NCBI GenBank assembly: GCA_032622095.1
Contig: CP136066.1
Span: 206,360,978 to 206,424,977 of the forward strand
Source: Siphonodentalium dalli
Taxonomy: Eukaryota > Mollusca > Scaphopoda > Gadilida > Siphonodentaliidae
Length of the DNA: 64,000 nucleotides
Reading direction: 5' to 3'
The notes under the pieces were generated by a model, which saw only the letters and a list, made by a program, of their open reading frames with translations, did no database searches and was not told the origin of the DNA. Position numbers and translations under genes: made by a program. Positions 1 to 13,000 of this stretch are shown here, piece by piece; position 1 is the first letter of the stretch; the number at the start of each line of letters is the position of its first letter.

Positions 1-1256
1 TTGAGAGATTCCCGACTTTGAATTAAGGCACGATCCCGAACTTCAAATTAAATTAATGCACGATCCCAAATTCACGAACAGTCTCACGAAGCACGTGGCC
101 CGACGAGAGTTGGGAGTATTTTTCCGATTTTTTCCTTCAATTTGTTTAATAAAAATGATTTCTGAATCTGCTTAGTCCCTTACATAAAGTTCATAAACTA
201 CTAGTAATTATTTTGTTTTTATTGTTTAATAGAGGCATTTGAATTTATATGGGAGCAAATTCTCAGAACTAATGCCCTTCATTTCCGACGTGCGGTGCCC
301 GTAAAACGGGAGTTCCCGTTATACTTAATTACCATCTTACACTTACCAGACGCACCTCTTAATAGTCTCTTTTTTTGGCATCTATTTACTACAAATTAAA
401 TCTCTATTTGAGATTTAATTTCATGGGTTGAAAAATCAATTAAATGTCGATTATAGCCACTGATTAATCCCAAATCGCGGCAAGCCTAGTCTAAGTTGAT
501 CAGAGCATGCGAATAGTTCTTTACAAGAATAAATCTCGTCTTCGACTCGATTGATTCTGGTAACGAACAATTCTTGTGCTCTAACCCTTACTTACAAAAC
601 GGAAGTTCACCAATTTCCAGCACACACCTAACATAATGTTGAGATTCTTAAAGCAGTATTGAACTCAATTAAATTGCCATTCCACCCTTTTACTAGTTCA
701 GATCATGTCATTTTTATGGCAGTTTATATTCATTTCCACTCAATTTGAATACCTTCTAAGAACGTCTTCACACAATTTCCTTTCTAAAACTATGATTAAA
801 GTCATCTTTTTGACATTTTTATTTTTATATAATATGTTCTAATGTGGTCTTCAGATAACTATAGATTCCTTCATGTGGTGTACTATAGCTTAACAATTAA
901 GTAGTTTTCTGTATTTTTCCATCTAAACTTTCCACCTCATGACGTAGCTCAGGCATTGAAACCCCTTTATTTTATTATGGCAATGTTGAAGACGCCCCAC
1001 ATCAGCACCACCTTAAGTGCAGTCGCCGGCAGATTTACAGGTTTTGTTCATTGTAATTTACAGGAGATTTTCTTCTGAAACAAATCAATAATCCCCAAAT
1101 CAGCGAGGCGATGGTGTGCATTGTGTACGTCACGATTCTTTTCTGATGGAATTTAGTTGTGCTGTTACTTTATCCTTCCCATTGGTGACGACAATTGAAG
1201 CATGTATATGTATCGAAGCATGAATCTTTGTTCAGAGTTAAGATTCCTCAGCTGAT
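1..1256. other. No recognised feature
   Basis: AT-rich sequence without a credible exon, RNA gene or repeat that recurs in the window. It may hold the promoter or a 5' exon of the SLC6-like gene, but nothing in it shows this. Confidence 0.4.
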
Positions 1257-1655
1257 CAAGTCTGAGTTTAGTGCGCCTGTTATTTGCAGAATGAGGTCCC
1301 CAGAGGGTATTTTAGTGAAGCTATCTCGCATAGCGGGCTAGCATCACTAAATTTGCCCTCTTGGGACCTCATTCTGCATAGGCCTCATCTTCTCTGGAAA
1401 GTTTCTTTATTATCAAATTTCTATAGAAACTTCTTTGCATAGATTCTATTTCTTTTTTAGTTTCTCTATAGCCCCATTTCTCTATATTCAGCATTTGGGA
1501 ACCTTTTTTTTTTAGAATCTGAGTCTATGTCTCCCATAGCAGATAAGGCCATGAAAAATGAGGTCCCCAGAGGGTGAATTTGGTGATGCTAACCTGCTAT
1601 GTGGGATAGCGTCACTAAATTCACCCTCTGAGGACCTCATTCTGCCAATGATTCC
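1257..1655. mobile_element. Family B double-hairpin MITE
   Basis: Two hairpins built on GCAGAATGAGGTCCCCAGAG (1288-1378 and 1555-1645), joined by a segment with CTCATCTTCTCTGGAAAG and GAGTCTATGTCTCCCATAG. Outer arms resemble CAAGTCTGAGTTTAGTG. Confidence 0.78.
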
Positions 1656-1797
1656 TCAGCTAATTAGCTGATATAAAAGGGATAATAAATTTTTTGTATT
1701 CCCATCCACCCCTTCACATCACTATTCTGTACAGGTACAATTGTCCCTATATGTTGTAACAGCACATTACTATAAGTATAACATGATTGTTGTTATA

Positions 1798-1982
1798 CAG
1801 TAATGCAGAATTATGGGTAACTTTTCAGGATTTATTCGGAAATATGGCTTGTTGCCATTCATCGGAAAGCTCTCAGTGAGAGCTTTCCGATAAATGGCAA
1901 CAAGCCAGATTTCCGACTAAATCCTGAAAAATTACCCATAATTCTGCTGTGGTTAAGGAGTCTATTATTTAGGGCATTACAG
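1798..1982. mobile_element. Family A foldback MITE (left arm shortened)
   Basis: CAGTAATG directly followed by CAGAATTATGGG: about 27 bp of the left arm is missing relative to complete copies. The arms TTTCAGGATTTA...GGAAAGCTCTC fold back. The right end is ATTACAG in a TA target. Confidence 0.8.
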
Positions 1983-2517
1983 TATATTACTATAAGGGCC
2001 CTGCACTACACGCTATGTTTTGGTGGGGTCCTCCTGTTGTATTTATAATATATATTCTTTATTATCAAATAAATTATATTGAATTAAATTGAATTGGTAT
2101 CAAGCCTTGAAATAGTGTCTGTCATGTTGCATGAAAGGTTAAAGTTTGTAGAATATTGTTATGATCTGTATAAAAGGACACCACTGTCTTGCTTCTAATG
2201 TTAATATTACCATGAGCCATATTTAGATCGTAATTATTTTTGCATCTGCCGACAATGGTACTGACATTGGTATGTGCTAATATCCTATGTTCCATGAAAG
2301 GTTAGAGATCGTAGAATATTGTTATGAACTGTATAAAAGTACGCCACTGTCTTGCTTCTAATGATAATATTACCATGAGCCTTATTTAGATCGTAATTAT
2401 TTTTGCATCTGCCGACAATGGTACTGACATTGGTATGTGCTAATATCCCATGTTCTATCAAAGGTTACAGATTGTAGAATATTGTTATGATCTGTATAAA
2501 AGGACACCAGTGTCTTA

Positions 2518-2733
2518 CAGTAATGCCCTAAGTAATCGACTCCTTAACCACAGCAGAATTATGGTAACTATTCAGGATTTAGTTGGAAATATGGCTTGTT
2601 GCCATTCATCGGAAAGCTCTCGGTGAGAACTTTCTGATGAATGGTAACAAGCCATATATATTTCCGACTAAATCCTGAAAAGTTATCCATAATTCTGCTG
2701 TGGTTAAGGAGTTGATTATTTAGAGCATTACTG
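2518..2733. mobile_element. Family A foldback MITE, complete
   Basis: CAGTAATGCCCTAAGTAATC at the left, inverted at the right as ATTTAGAGCATTACTG, with TA on both sides. Arms of about 105 bp pair over nearly their full length. A 2-bp TA target fits Tc1/mariner-type MITEs (inference). Inserted in the 2095-3775 tandem array. Confidence 0.85.
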
Positions 2734-3203
2734 TACTTCTAATGATAATATTACCATGATATTTAGATCGTAATTATTTTCCATCTGCCGACAATGGTAC
2801 TGACATTGGTATGTGCTAATATCCCATGTTCTATTAAAGACTAGAGATTGTATAATATTGTTATGATCTGTATAAAAGGACACCACTAAATTCACCCTCT
2901 GGGGACCTCATTCTGCAAATGACAGACACACTATTTGCAATATTACTGAATCTACTGCTGTCTTTGTGTCCACTAATGTTAATATAACCATGATCGTTAT
3001 TTAGTTCAGAAAAAAAGGCCTTCATATAAACATAAGTTACATGAAAGGTTAAAGGTTATAGAATATTGTTATGAACTGTATAACAGTACGCCACTGTCTT
3101 GCTTCTAATGTTAATATTACCATGATCCTTATTTAGATGAAATTATTTTTCAATCTGCCCGCAATGGTACTGACATTGGTATGTGCTAATATCACATGTT
3201 CTA

Positions 3204-3406
3204 CAGTAATGCTCTAAATAATCGACTCCTTAACCACAGCAGAATAATGGGTAATTTTTCAGGATTTAGTCGGAAATATGGCTTGTTGCCATTCATCGGA
3301 AAGCTCTCATTGAGAGCTTTCCAATGAATGGCAACAAGCCATATTTCCAACTAAATCCTGAAAAATTCTGCTGTGGTTAAGGAGTCGATTATTTAGAGCA
3401 TTACTG
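3204..3406. mobile_element. Family A foldback MITE, complete
   Basis: Ends CAGTAATGCTCTAAATAATC and TTTAGAGCATTACTG in TA. The right arm lacks GTTACCC (a small deletion). It lies at a different place in the host repeat unit than the copy at 2518. Confidence 0.84.
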
Positions 3407-3942
3407 TATGAAAGGTTAGAGATTGTAGAATATTGTTATGATCTGTGTAAAAGAACACCACTAAATTCACCCTCTGGGGACCTCATTCTGCAAATGACAG
3501 ACACACTATTTGCAATATTACTGAATCTACTGCTGTCTTTGTGTCCACTAATGTTAATATTAACATGATCGTTATTTAGTTCAGAAAAAAAGGCCTTCAT
3601 ATAAACATAAGTTACATGAAAGGTTAAAGGTTATAGAATATTGTTATGAACTGTATAACAGTACGCCACTGTCTTGCTTCTAATGTTAATATTACCATGA
3701 TCCTTATTTAGATGCAATTATTTTTCCATCTGCCCGCAATGGTACTGACATTGGTATGTGCTAATATCACCAAGGTTTCTCTTCACAGATTATGGATGGT
3801 GTGACGACAAACGCTGAGTATTCTGCACGGTGCTGTGACATTTGTTCCTCATGATGACAGACTCCGTAGCAATTTCACCATTATCACGATAATTGCAGCT
3901 GATTCATATATTGCTCGGATTATTTTCAACTGAGCAGTCAAG

Positions 3943-4045
3943 ATGTCGGACACGGACAACGTTATTATGTCTCCTGTGAACATGCTGCAGTTTGCACTCA
4001 TATCCATGTATCCTATCTTCATTTCATTCATCTACATACCAAATG
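3943..4045 (+). CDS. SLC6-like exon 1 (N-terminus and TM1)
   Basis: The ATG at 3943 has A at -3 (context AAGATGT) and an in-frame TGA at 3931. It encodes 34 residues plus one base, ending ...IPNG before the donor GTGAGT at 4046. A hydrophobic stretch at about residues 15-31 is in the place of TM1, and NG joins exon 2 to make the family's NGG. The bases before the ATG (TTTTCAACTGAGCAG, ending 3936) also resemble a weak acceptor, so an upstream exon with a longer N-terminus is possible. The N-terminus is short for the family as it stands. A TTAA-type MITE starts 24 bp after the donor. Confidence 0.72.
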
Positions 4046-7000
4046 GTGAGTTGATACTTTATTTCATTTTAACCCTTTACCCAACAGAAGGGCCCTGTGC
4101 CAATGCATTCTCTTATATATGCGAGTCGACCATAGGTCGCCTCGCATATATAAGAGAATGCATTGGCTTAACACATTAAAAATTATAAAATTGTTAAAGA
4201 ATGTAAGAAAAAATGGTAAAAAGTGTTAAAACAAAGATTTTTTTTAGGCCAATGCATTCTCTTATATATGCGAGGCGACCTATGGTCGACTCGCATATAT
4301 AAGAGAATGCATTGGCACAGGGCATAACTGTAACTATCACAATGTGGTCAAGGAGCCGGTTTCAATGATGTCCATATTTGCATGGTGTTATTGAGACAGA
4401 CCGAAGATATTTTAGGCTGTTGAAGCTTTATTTGGCCGGTTTTGGTCGGTTTGTTGGGTAAAGGGTTAAAGATGCTCTATGAATCTCTACACTGCAGCTG
4501 ATTCATATAGTGCTCGGATTATTTTCAACTGAGCAGTCAATTCTTAATTCTCAGTAATTTCACAAACTAACTCTACAATCATGGACTATGTGTCAAATAA
4601 AATTTCTCCTAATCTAACCATTTGATTAGGCTGACTAACAACTGCATAATTATGTGATATTCATACTACATGTGCTTCTTCTACTGTGTTAGACACTTCT
4701 GATATATACCAGAAACTGATTGGTGCTTCAATAGAAGATCACAACATACCTGTTTCTACAGGGTTCTCTGAAGACAACGGAGGAAGCTACTTGAACCAAC
4801 CAACCAACCATGGCTATGCATGTAGAGATCATATTCCATCAGTACAAAACCATGGAAATTGTTTATGTTCTGACCTGTTCTGACAGGGAACTTTATCACA
4901 TTGAACAAACAATGCAGGGACCATATTTCTTTGTTAATACTTGTTCCTCAATAATCTACTTAATAGTAGGAGGTGGACCCAGCATGAGATTGCATGCTTT
5001 TTGTGACTTTTGTGAGTCGACATCGCAATAAACTTTGAATTATTTACCCAGTAAGAAGCCATGATTGTATCCAATATCACACACAAAGTCACTTAACTCG
5101 TGCAATTTTTTAGTTGGAACCTTCACCTACAGTTAAGTGTATTATTAATGAACATGCATTAACCCTTTCAGTGCCAGGGGCCGATCTCATCGGCCCTAAT
5201 TTACGGTCTGTAAAATCGGCCCTAAAAAAAGTTTTGTTTAAATGTTTTTTTTTTTTAGATTTTATTTTTTTTTTAATTCTTTTTGGGCATGCTATAGCGA
5301 ATTTAAAAACAAACTGGTTAAAACCTTAGGGGCATGTTATAACTCAAAACTATCACCAAGTATTCATAGTAATAATTTTGATGCCCATGAAAAACGTAAG
5401 ATTCCCTGGCACTAAACCTATAAGTCTGACACTGAAAGAGAGTAGAATATAAGAAAAAATTATTAAAATTGTAAAACATTGTAAAAAATAATAACAAATG
5501 ATGAAAATTTGTTAGGCCAATGCATTCTCTTATATATGCGAGGCGACCTATGGTCGACTCGCATATATAAGAGAATGCATTGGCACAGGGTATATGGGTT
5601 GATACAAAAATCGGACTTGGCACTGAAAGGGTTATATAAGAAATATATTAACTGCACTGTTTTTTCAATGTTATAAAGTTCCCTCTCACAACATCAAAAA
5701 GTTCTGAGGTTTTGTACTGGTAGAGTATAATCTATGAGTGTACATGTAACTATAGATGAGAGATTCATGGCATGATCTACTCGATCTCATATAACAAAAT
5801 ATTTTGTATGAAACTATTATTGAAGGCACGTTTCCATTGTAATATATTCTCAACAAAAAAAACCCAGGAGAAGCATCTGGTATTTCATTAAATTTTCAAT
5901 AAAAGCAGCTTAAAGGCACTCGCAGTGTGTAAATGTGCAAAAAATATATGTATGTAAAACATCACCATTAAACAGACCCAAGGCACTCACAGTGGGTAAA
6001 TGTGCAAAAAATATATGTATGTAAAACATCACCATTAAACAGACCCAAGGCACTCACAGTGGGCAAATGTGCAAAAAATATAAAAATCTGTAAAAACATC
6101 ACCACTAAAGGGACCCAGGGCACTCGCAGTGCATTAATGTGCAAACAATTTAAAAGTCTGTAAAAACATCAATAAAGGGACCCAAGGAACTCACAGTGGA
6201 TGAATGTGCAAAAATATAAAAGTCTATGAAAATTACATTTAAGGGACCCAAGACACTTGCAATGGGTAAATGTGAAAAAATTAAACACTTCACTCTACGA
6301 AATTTTACCAATAATACTTGTGACTAAGAGAGGGATATTTTTCCCTGAAAGAAGTCTTGTATGACCCATGGTTGTATATATTTTCTCAGTTGTGACTTGT
6401 ATTAACCCTTTCTATACTAAATGGATTCTCCCACCCAGTTATAAAAGTATTCATTGGAACGGTCTATTATTCATTTGGAGGGGTGTTGATGTAATTAAAA
6501 GCAGATGACAGTCAGAAAAACAGATAATACAAGAGCAGAATTATTCATATTCATTGGTGGGGAATGTTCAAACCTATGGTCGATTGTTGGCATCACTAAA
6601 CATTATGAATCCAAAAACTAAAATAAGATATGACGTAATATTTTGGTCAGAAGTTCTGAACTGTAACCTATAACTTAATTATAATATGACATAACTTTAA
6701 CTTTGATTCAGTCATCGCGGCACCATTGCGGAGTGTGTAACAAGGTTGTAATCATTTTTGGAATGCAAAGTTCTGTGAACTTGATGCTGACTGTCACATA
6801 CCGTTATAGATCAGTTGTTTGCAAGCACGAGTTTAGCATGCCTGTCATTTGCAGAATGAGGTCCCCATGAGGTGAATTTAGAGACTACCCCACATAGCGG
6901 GCTAGCATCACTAAATTTACCCTCTAGGAACCTCAATCTGCATGGCCTCATCTTTGGAATTTATTCTTTATAAAATTTCTATAGAAACTTCTTCACATAC

Positions 7001-10000
7001 ATTCTATTTCTTTTTATACCCCCCACTTTCGAAGAAAATGGGGGTATACTGGATTGACTGCGTCCATCCGTCCGTCACACTTTCTCCCTCCGTGTGTCCG
7101 TCCGTCCGTCCGACCTCATAACTCGAACAACTATGAACCGCCTCCTCTCCGCATGATGCTAATTGCGTTCCGACTTTCTTTTTTTAAGTTACGCCTTACT
7201 TTTCGACTTATTTTGACTTAGAAAATTCTGTCCGACTTAATAACTTTAACAAATATGAACCGATTTCAATCATTTTTGGTATACATGCTTCTCACAAACC
7301 CTCTCTACATGATGCGGCTCAGGGTTGGCTTGGACTGTTTTTCCTAACATTACACTTCATTTTCGTCTTATTTTGGGATTTATTTTTTTAGGATACTTTT
7401 TTCCCTGGAGTTGTGTGCCTTCTTAGCAGAAATTTGGTTTGACTGACGAAACACTCAACAAAAGCCATCTTAGATGTTAAGGTTGCGTTTCATTTTCTAC
7501 CCTTTTTTGGGTTTCTGCAATCATTCGAACAAATATGAACCAATTTGAATATTTTTTTTCTGTACAAGCTTCTTGCGACACCATATCAATATTATTAATC
7601 CAAATTTTTCTTTAAAGTTAAAAATCTTTTTGTTGGGTTTACGGATAATGTGGGTTGAATTTGCCACGGTGGGGGTATGCTAGCATACGAGTGCACACCT
7701 CTTGTTTAGTTTAGTTTCTCTATATCCAAAATTGGCAGATGACACATTGCATAATCAAGGTTCCCAATGGGTGTAAATCACAATATTCACCATTTGGGAA
7801 CTTCAATATGAGTGTATGCCTCCCATTGCAGAGGAGGCCATGCAAAATTCTTTGTATGCTGGTAGTAACAGACCTGGAAAAAAGCATCCGGTCACCGAAT
7901 GTTAGTTTGTGCTGTAAATTGGTAAGCATCCATTTTGCAATTGCTGTTACCTTGAAGAACCAGCCCAATTAATACACATGTTGATATGCAGGTCATTCAC
8001 TCAAGCAGGGAGCAATCAACTTTAAATAGACCACAGTGTTAGAGATAGCTGGTCAGCTGGGGATTTGGCTGGGAACATATGTCCAAAAACTCATCTCGGC
8101 CCAAAGGTTTATATTAGTTCTTGCAAAATGGATGCTTACACATTTCCAGCACAAACTAACATTCTGTTAACAGTCTTGAAGCACTATTGCTCTCTATTAA
8201 ATACTCATTCAAGCCTTGTAATAGTTAAGCTCATGTACTTTTTATGGCAGTTAATCATTTCCAATATCTTTTTATAATCCCTCAGAATTACCAAAATTTC
8301 CCTTCTAAAAATATGATTAAAGTCACCTTTTTGGTATTTTTATGTTTAGTATGGTAGACATATATATAGTGTCGACGTCTGGATTGACCACTCATCATTC
8401 ATCTGTCCATCGTCTGTCTGCCCGTTAATAGACACTTTACGCATAATGCGATAACTCAAACATTTTCTATCCGATTGGAACCAAATCGTATATGGGTTTC
8501 TCATCCCAAAATACAGATCGAGTTTGAATATGGGTTTGATCCGATTTATTTTAAAGGAGATATGGCCCTTTTTCGGAAGAAAAAAAAAATTTGGAAGGAC
8601 CCTGTGCCAATGCATTCTCTTATATATGCGAGTCGACCATAGGTCGCCTCGCATATATAAGAGAATGCATTGGCTTAACACATTAAAAATTATAAAATTG
8701 TTAAAGAATGTAAGAAAAAATGGTAAAAAGTGTTAAAAAAAAGTTTTTTTATGCCAATGCATTCTCTTATATATGCGAGGCGACCTATGGTCGACTCGCA
8801 TATATAAGAGAATGCATTGGCACAGGGCATAACTGTAACCATCACAATGTGGTCAATGAGCCGGTTCCAATGATATCCATATTTGTATGGTTTTATTGAG
8901 ACAGACCCAAGATAATTTAGGCTGTTGCAGCTTTATTTGGCCGTTTTTGGCCGGTTTGTTGGGTAAAGGGTTAAATCATTCACGACTTTACACAAGGAAA
9001 AACTTTATTTTAAAATCACACAAGACCTTAAGAAATTCTTAAACCTGAAGGGTGGGGGGGGGGGGGGGTACCTGAGTTGTAAATTCATTCCAAATGGGAA
9101 GGGTGCAGTTCAAAATTTGAAATTAGGTATCTCTGCCGAAAAGAAGTCCCTAGCAACAAGTTACAATTCTGTCCGAATGTTACCAATTTCATTACAAAAT
9201 CATGTTAGCCTCCTAAAAGATTTTTCCAATTTCACAAAGAGCCAAATATTAAATTAACTCAAATCCAATATTGAGAATCTGTCACGATCAGTCTGCCCAT
9301 TTTTGTGTTCAATCTTTTCATTAATATTCCTCATCATTTTGAAGCTCTGGTCTGCTCCAGTGATTAATATCGAACAAGTATAAAATTGCGTCATACAGAT
9401 TGACCCTAAAGTTGTGTGTCTGTGTACTAATCGTAGTGCAGGTCTCAAAATATGGTGCTGGACATTTGCAGAATGAGGAAGAATTTAGTGATGCTACCCG
9501 AGCTCCACATCAGGCTAGCATCACCACATTCATCTTTGGGGACCTCATTCTGCATTGTCTCATCCGATGTGGGAGACCTAGACTCAGATTTAGGTTCCCA
9601 GATGATGAAGATGTTGATGTGCAGCCATTGGGCACCTCGATTATACATTGTGTCTTCTGCCAATTTGGGGATGTAGAGAAAAAGTAATTTCTAAAGAAAC
9701 AAAATAATTTTTTATATTGATAATAAAGATACTTTCCATTGAAGATGAGGCCTAAGCAGAATGAGGTCCCCAGGGGGTGAATTTAGTATGCTGGCCCACT
9801 GTGCGGGGTATCAACACTAAATTCACCCTCTGGGGACCTCATTCTGCACATGTCGGCACCGTATTTTCAGGCCTGGCAGCTATACAATGAATCCATGTCT
9901 GTTGCCTTTAAAAAAAAAAAAACGGGACATACATTATTGGTCCGTCTGTCCGTTTGCTACATGTAGGTTCGTTTCTGGATGATAAATTTAGTAAAATTTA

Positions 10001-13000
10001 ACTGAATGGTATGAATTTTGGTACATGGGTTTACTAGCACAAATTGCAGGTAAAGTTTAATTTAACGCATTCCAATTGTCACCAGAGTTATGGCCCTTTT
10101 TGTTGGAATTTGCACTCAATATTCATTTCCGGATGATAACTTTAGAAATCTGAACTGAATGAAATGAAATATAGTATGTGAATTTACTAGCCCAAAATAC
10201 AGGTGAAGTTCAAATTTGGGTTCCGCCCACCAATTTTCACCAGAGTTATGGCCCTATGTTAAAATCACCACCTGCATATTTTGTCACGCTATAATAGCGA
10301 TGCTCTTGTTATATCCTCACTTTGAAGAAAAATTGTGGTATCCTGAATTGACTCGATGCTTCTGTCTGTCCATCTGTCCTGTCCGTCTGTCAGTTCGAGA
10401 AATATATCTCAGCCATGGGATGAAATTTGTAATATATGTTTGTCAAGTGGAGTATTTTCAATAGATGGAAGTTGTTCATTCATGATTTTCCTTTCTAGTT
10501 TATATGGAAATAATGGTATTTTGTCTGTCCGCGCAGTTATCTGAGCCATGATTTGTCAAAGGTCAATGAAATTTAACGTAGGTTAACCTTTCCATGACTG
10601 GAACTTCCTGAAATTTTGCGAAAACCCTGTGACTTTCAAAATGTTACTCAATGACTTATCCTACTTTGTTTATCTGAAATATTTTATATAGAATATCAAA
10701 ATCACCACGAATGAAGAATGAGCCATTCCAAAGCATACTTTTAGTACTGAATGGGAAAGTCCATTCAGAATCAAAGGTTTAACCCTTCCTATACTAAAAC
10801 TCATTGACGAATAAGTTCCCTTAGTAAATGTTCAGTAGGTCATTTGTTGAACTAAATACAGTAATGCCCTAACTAATCGACTCCTTTAACCACAGCAGAA
10901 TTATGGGTATCTTTTCAGGATTTAGTCGGAAATATGGCTTGTTGCCATTCATCGGAAAGCTCTCGGGGGAGAGCTCTCGGGGGAGAGCTTTCCGATGAAT
11001 GGCAACAAGCCATATTTCCGACTAAATCCTGAAAAGATACCCATAATTCTGCTTTGGTTAAAGGAGTCGATTACTTTGGGCATTACTGTAGCTGAACATT
11101 TCCCCACCACTGAATATGAATCCTACTGCTCTTATATTATCTGTTCATCTGTCTGAATGTCTGCTTATATATCCTGAACATCCCAACAAATTAATAGTGG
11201 ATCATTCTAATGTATACTTTTATAACTGGGTGGGAGAATCCATTTTGTATAATAAGGGTTAACTTCAGTCATTGAACCTGGCAACATTTCACACTAAGCC
11301 AATCATCTCACATTTCTGCTGATGTGGGACTTTAGTGATGTGTCTCTAACGCTCACAAGTCTTGAAATAGTGTGTCTGTCATTTGCATAATGAGGTCCCC
11401 AGAGGGTGAAATTAGTTAGGCTATCCCGCACAACTGGCTAGCCTCAGGAAACTCTGTGAGCCTCTGGGGACCTCAAACTGCTTAGACCGCATCTTTTGGG
11501 AAGTATCTATAGTCTCAAATTAACATTGTTTTAGTTACTTTTTCTCTTCTGCGAAGTTTCTATATCCCCTAATTTGCAGAAGATAAAATGCATAATTGAG
11601 GTGACTAATGGGTGAATATCACCAACTTCAACTGGGGAACTTCAATCTGATCCTAGGTCTCCCATAGCAGTTGAGGACTCAGCAAAATGAGGTCCCCAGA
11701 GGGTGAATTTGGTGACACTAGGATGTGGGATGTGGGATAGCACAACTAAATTCTCCCTCTGGGGGACCTCATTCTGCAAATGACAGACACAATATTTCAA
11801 CGCTCTCGCACTCAAGTTTCATATATTCCATTGGATAAATATAAAGCCTCAGATGTCCTTTATTTGTGCCGTATGCTTTGAACTGGTATCCGATATCAAC
11901 ACTGAGCCTCGAGGGATAAAATATAATAACTTGTTGAAAAGTGATCAGGGATCAGAGGTGTCAATAATCCATACTCCATTAGCGATGAAGAGGTCTGTGT
12001 CACTTTACACCAGTATTGACTCATATTACCATCGGAACCGACCAGGTATACTCTCATACTAGTATCATGTAGACGTAATGCATGGGTAAATTTTACTGCT
12101 GGAACTGACCAGGTACAGGTTTGGCCTCATAACACTCTATTTGAACCAACCAACTATGCCCTCATATCATGTAGACGTAATGCATGGGTAAATTTTACTA
12201 CCGTGACTGACCAGGTATGGGTATGCCCTCATATCATGTAGACGTAATGCTTGGGTAAATTTTACTGCGGTGACTGACCAGGTACGGGTATGCCCTCATA
12301 TCATGTAGACGTAATGCTTGGGTAAATTTTACTGCCGGAACTGATGTAATCATAAAGCAAATCTTACGGCCAGAACCAAGCCTGGAAATATGGCGTCTTA
12401 CATTCGCGGAATGAGGTCCTCTGAGGGTGAATTTAGTGACACTATCCAGCACAGTGGAAATATTGTTATGACAATTGCAGAATGAGGTCCTCAGAGGGTG
12501 AATCATGTGGGCTAGCATCACCAAATTCACCCTCTGGGGATCTTATTCTGCTTAGGACTCATCTTATGGGAAGTATCTGTAGTCTCAAATTAAAAAAGTT
12601 TAGTTACTTTTTCCCCTTCTGTTCAGTTTCTATATCCCCTAATTTGCAGAAGATACATTGTATCTGGGGAACCAGTCGACATAAATTTCGACTCAGTATA
12701 TCATATAAATTCATATTATAATTATCTGGGGAACCAGTCGACATAAATTTCGACTCAGTATATCATATAAATTCATATTATAATTATTACGGAGATGTTT
12801 ACGTCGACTGCTGGGGAACGAACTTCAATCACCCACTCATTTTCTTCCTTATTATGTCCCTCAACATTAAAGCAATGTTAACATGAAACACGGTGGGTAG
12901 TGGTATATTGTCTATTAACAATGGTGGGATTAAAGAAGTTTAGACACGGTATTTGAAGGTATGGATATAATTATGTAGAATGTTACATAAAACTAAAATA

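Larger units (their letters stand above)
2095..3775 (+). repeat. Tandem array, unit about 165 bp, invaded by MITEs
   Basis: Units carry GAAAGGTTAGAGATTGTAGA, CTGTATAAAAGGACACCACT and CAATGGTACTGACATTGGTA. There are about eight partial to complete units. Two family A MITEs (2518, 3204) and two copies of a family B half (2887, 3470) lie inside. The stretch 2880-3200 is repeated at 3462-3770 as a larger block. Confidence 0.85.
3894..4540 (+). repeat. 48-bp direct repeat on both sides of exon 1
   Basis: 3894-3941 and 4493-4540 match at 47 of 48 positions (CAGCTGATTCATATA and GAGCAGTCAA). Exon 1 and a TTAA MITE lie between. Confidence 0.85.

Noticed and set aside
5318-5657. Recurring peptide containing ANAFSYICESTIGRLAYIREC in many frames
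   Set aside because: Translation of the palindromic MITE core, seen at every copy and on both strands.
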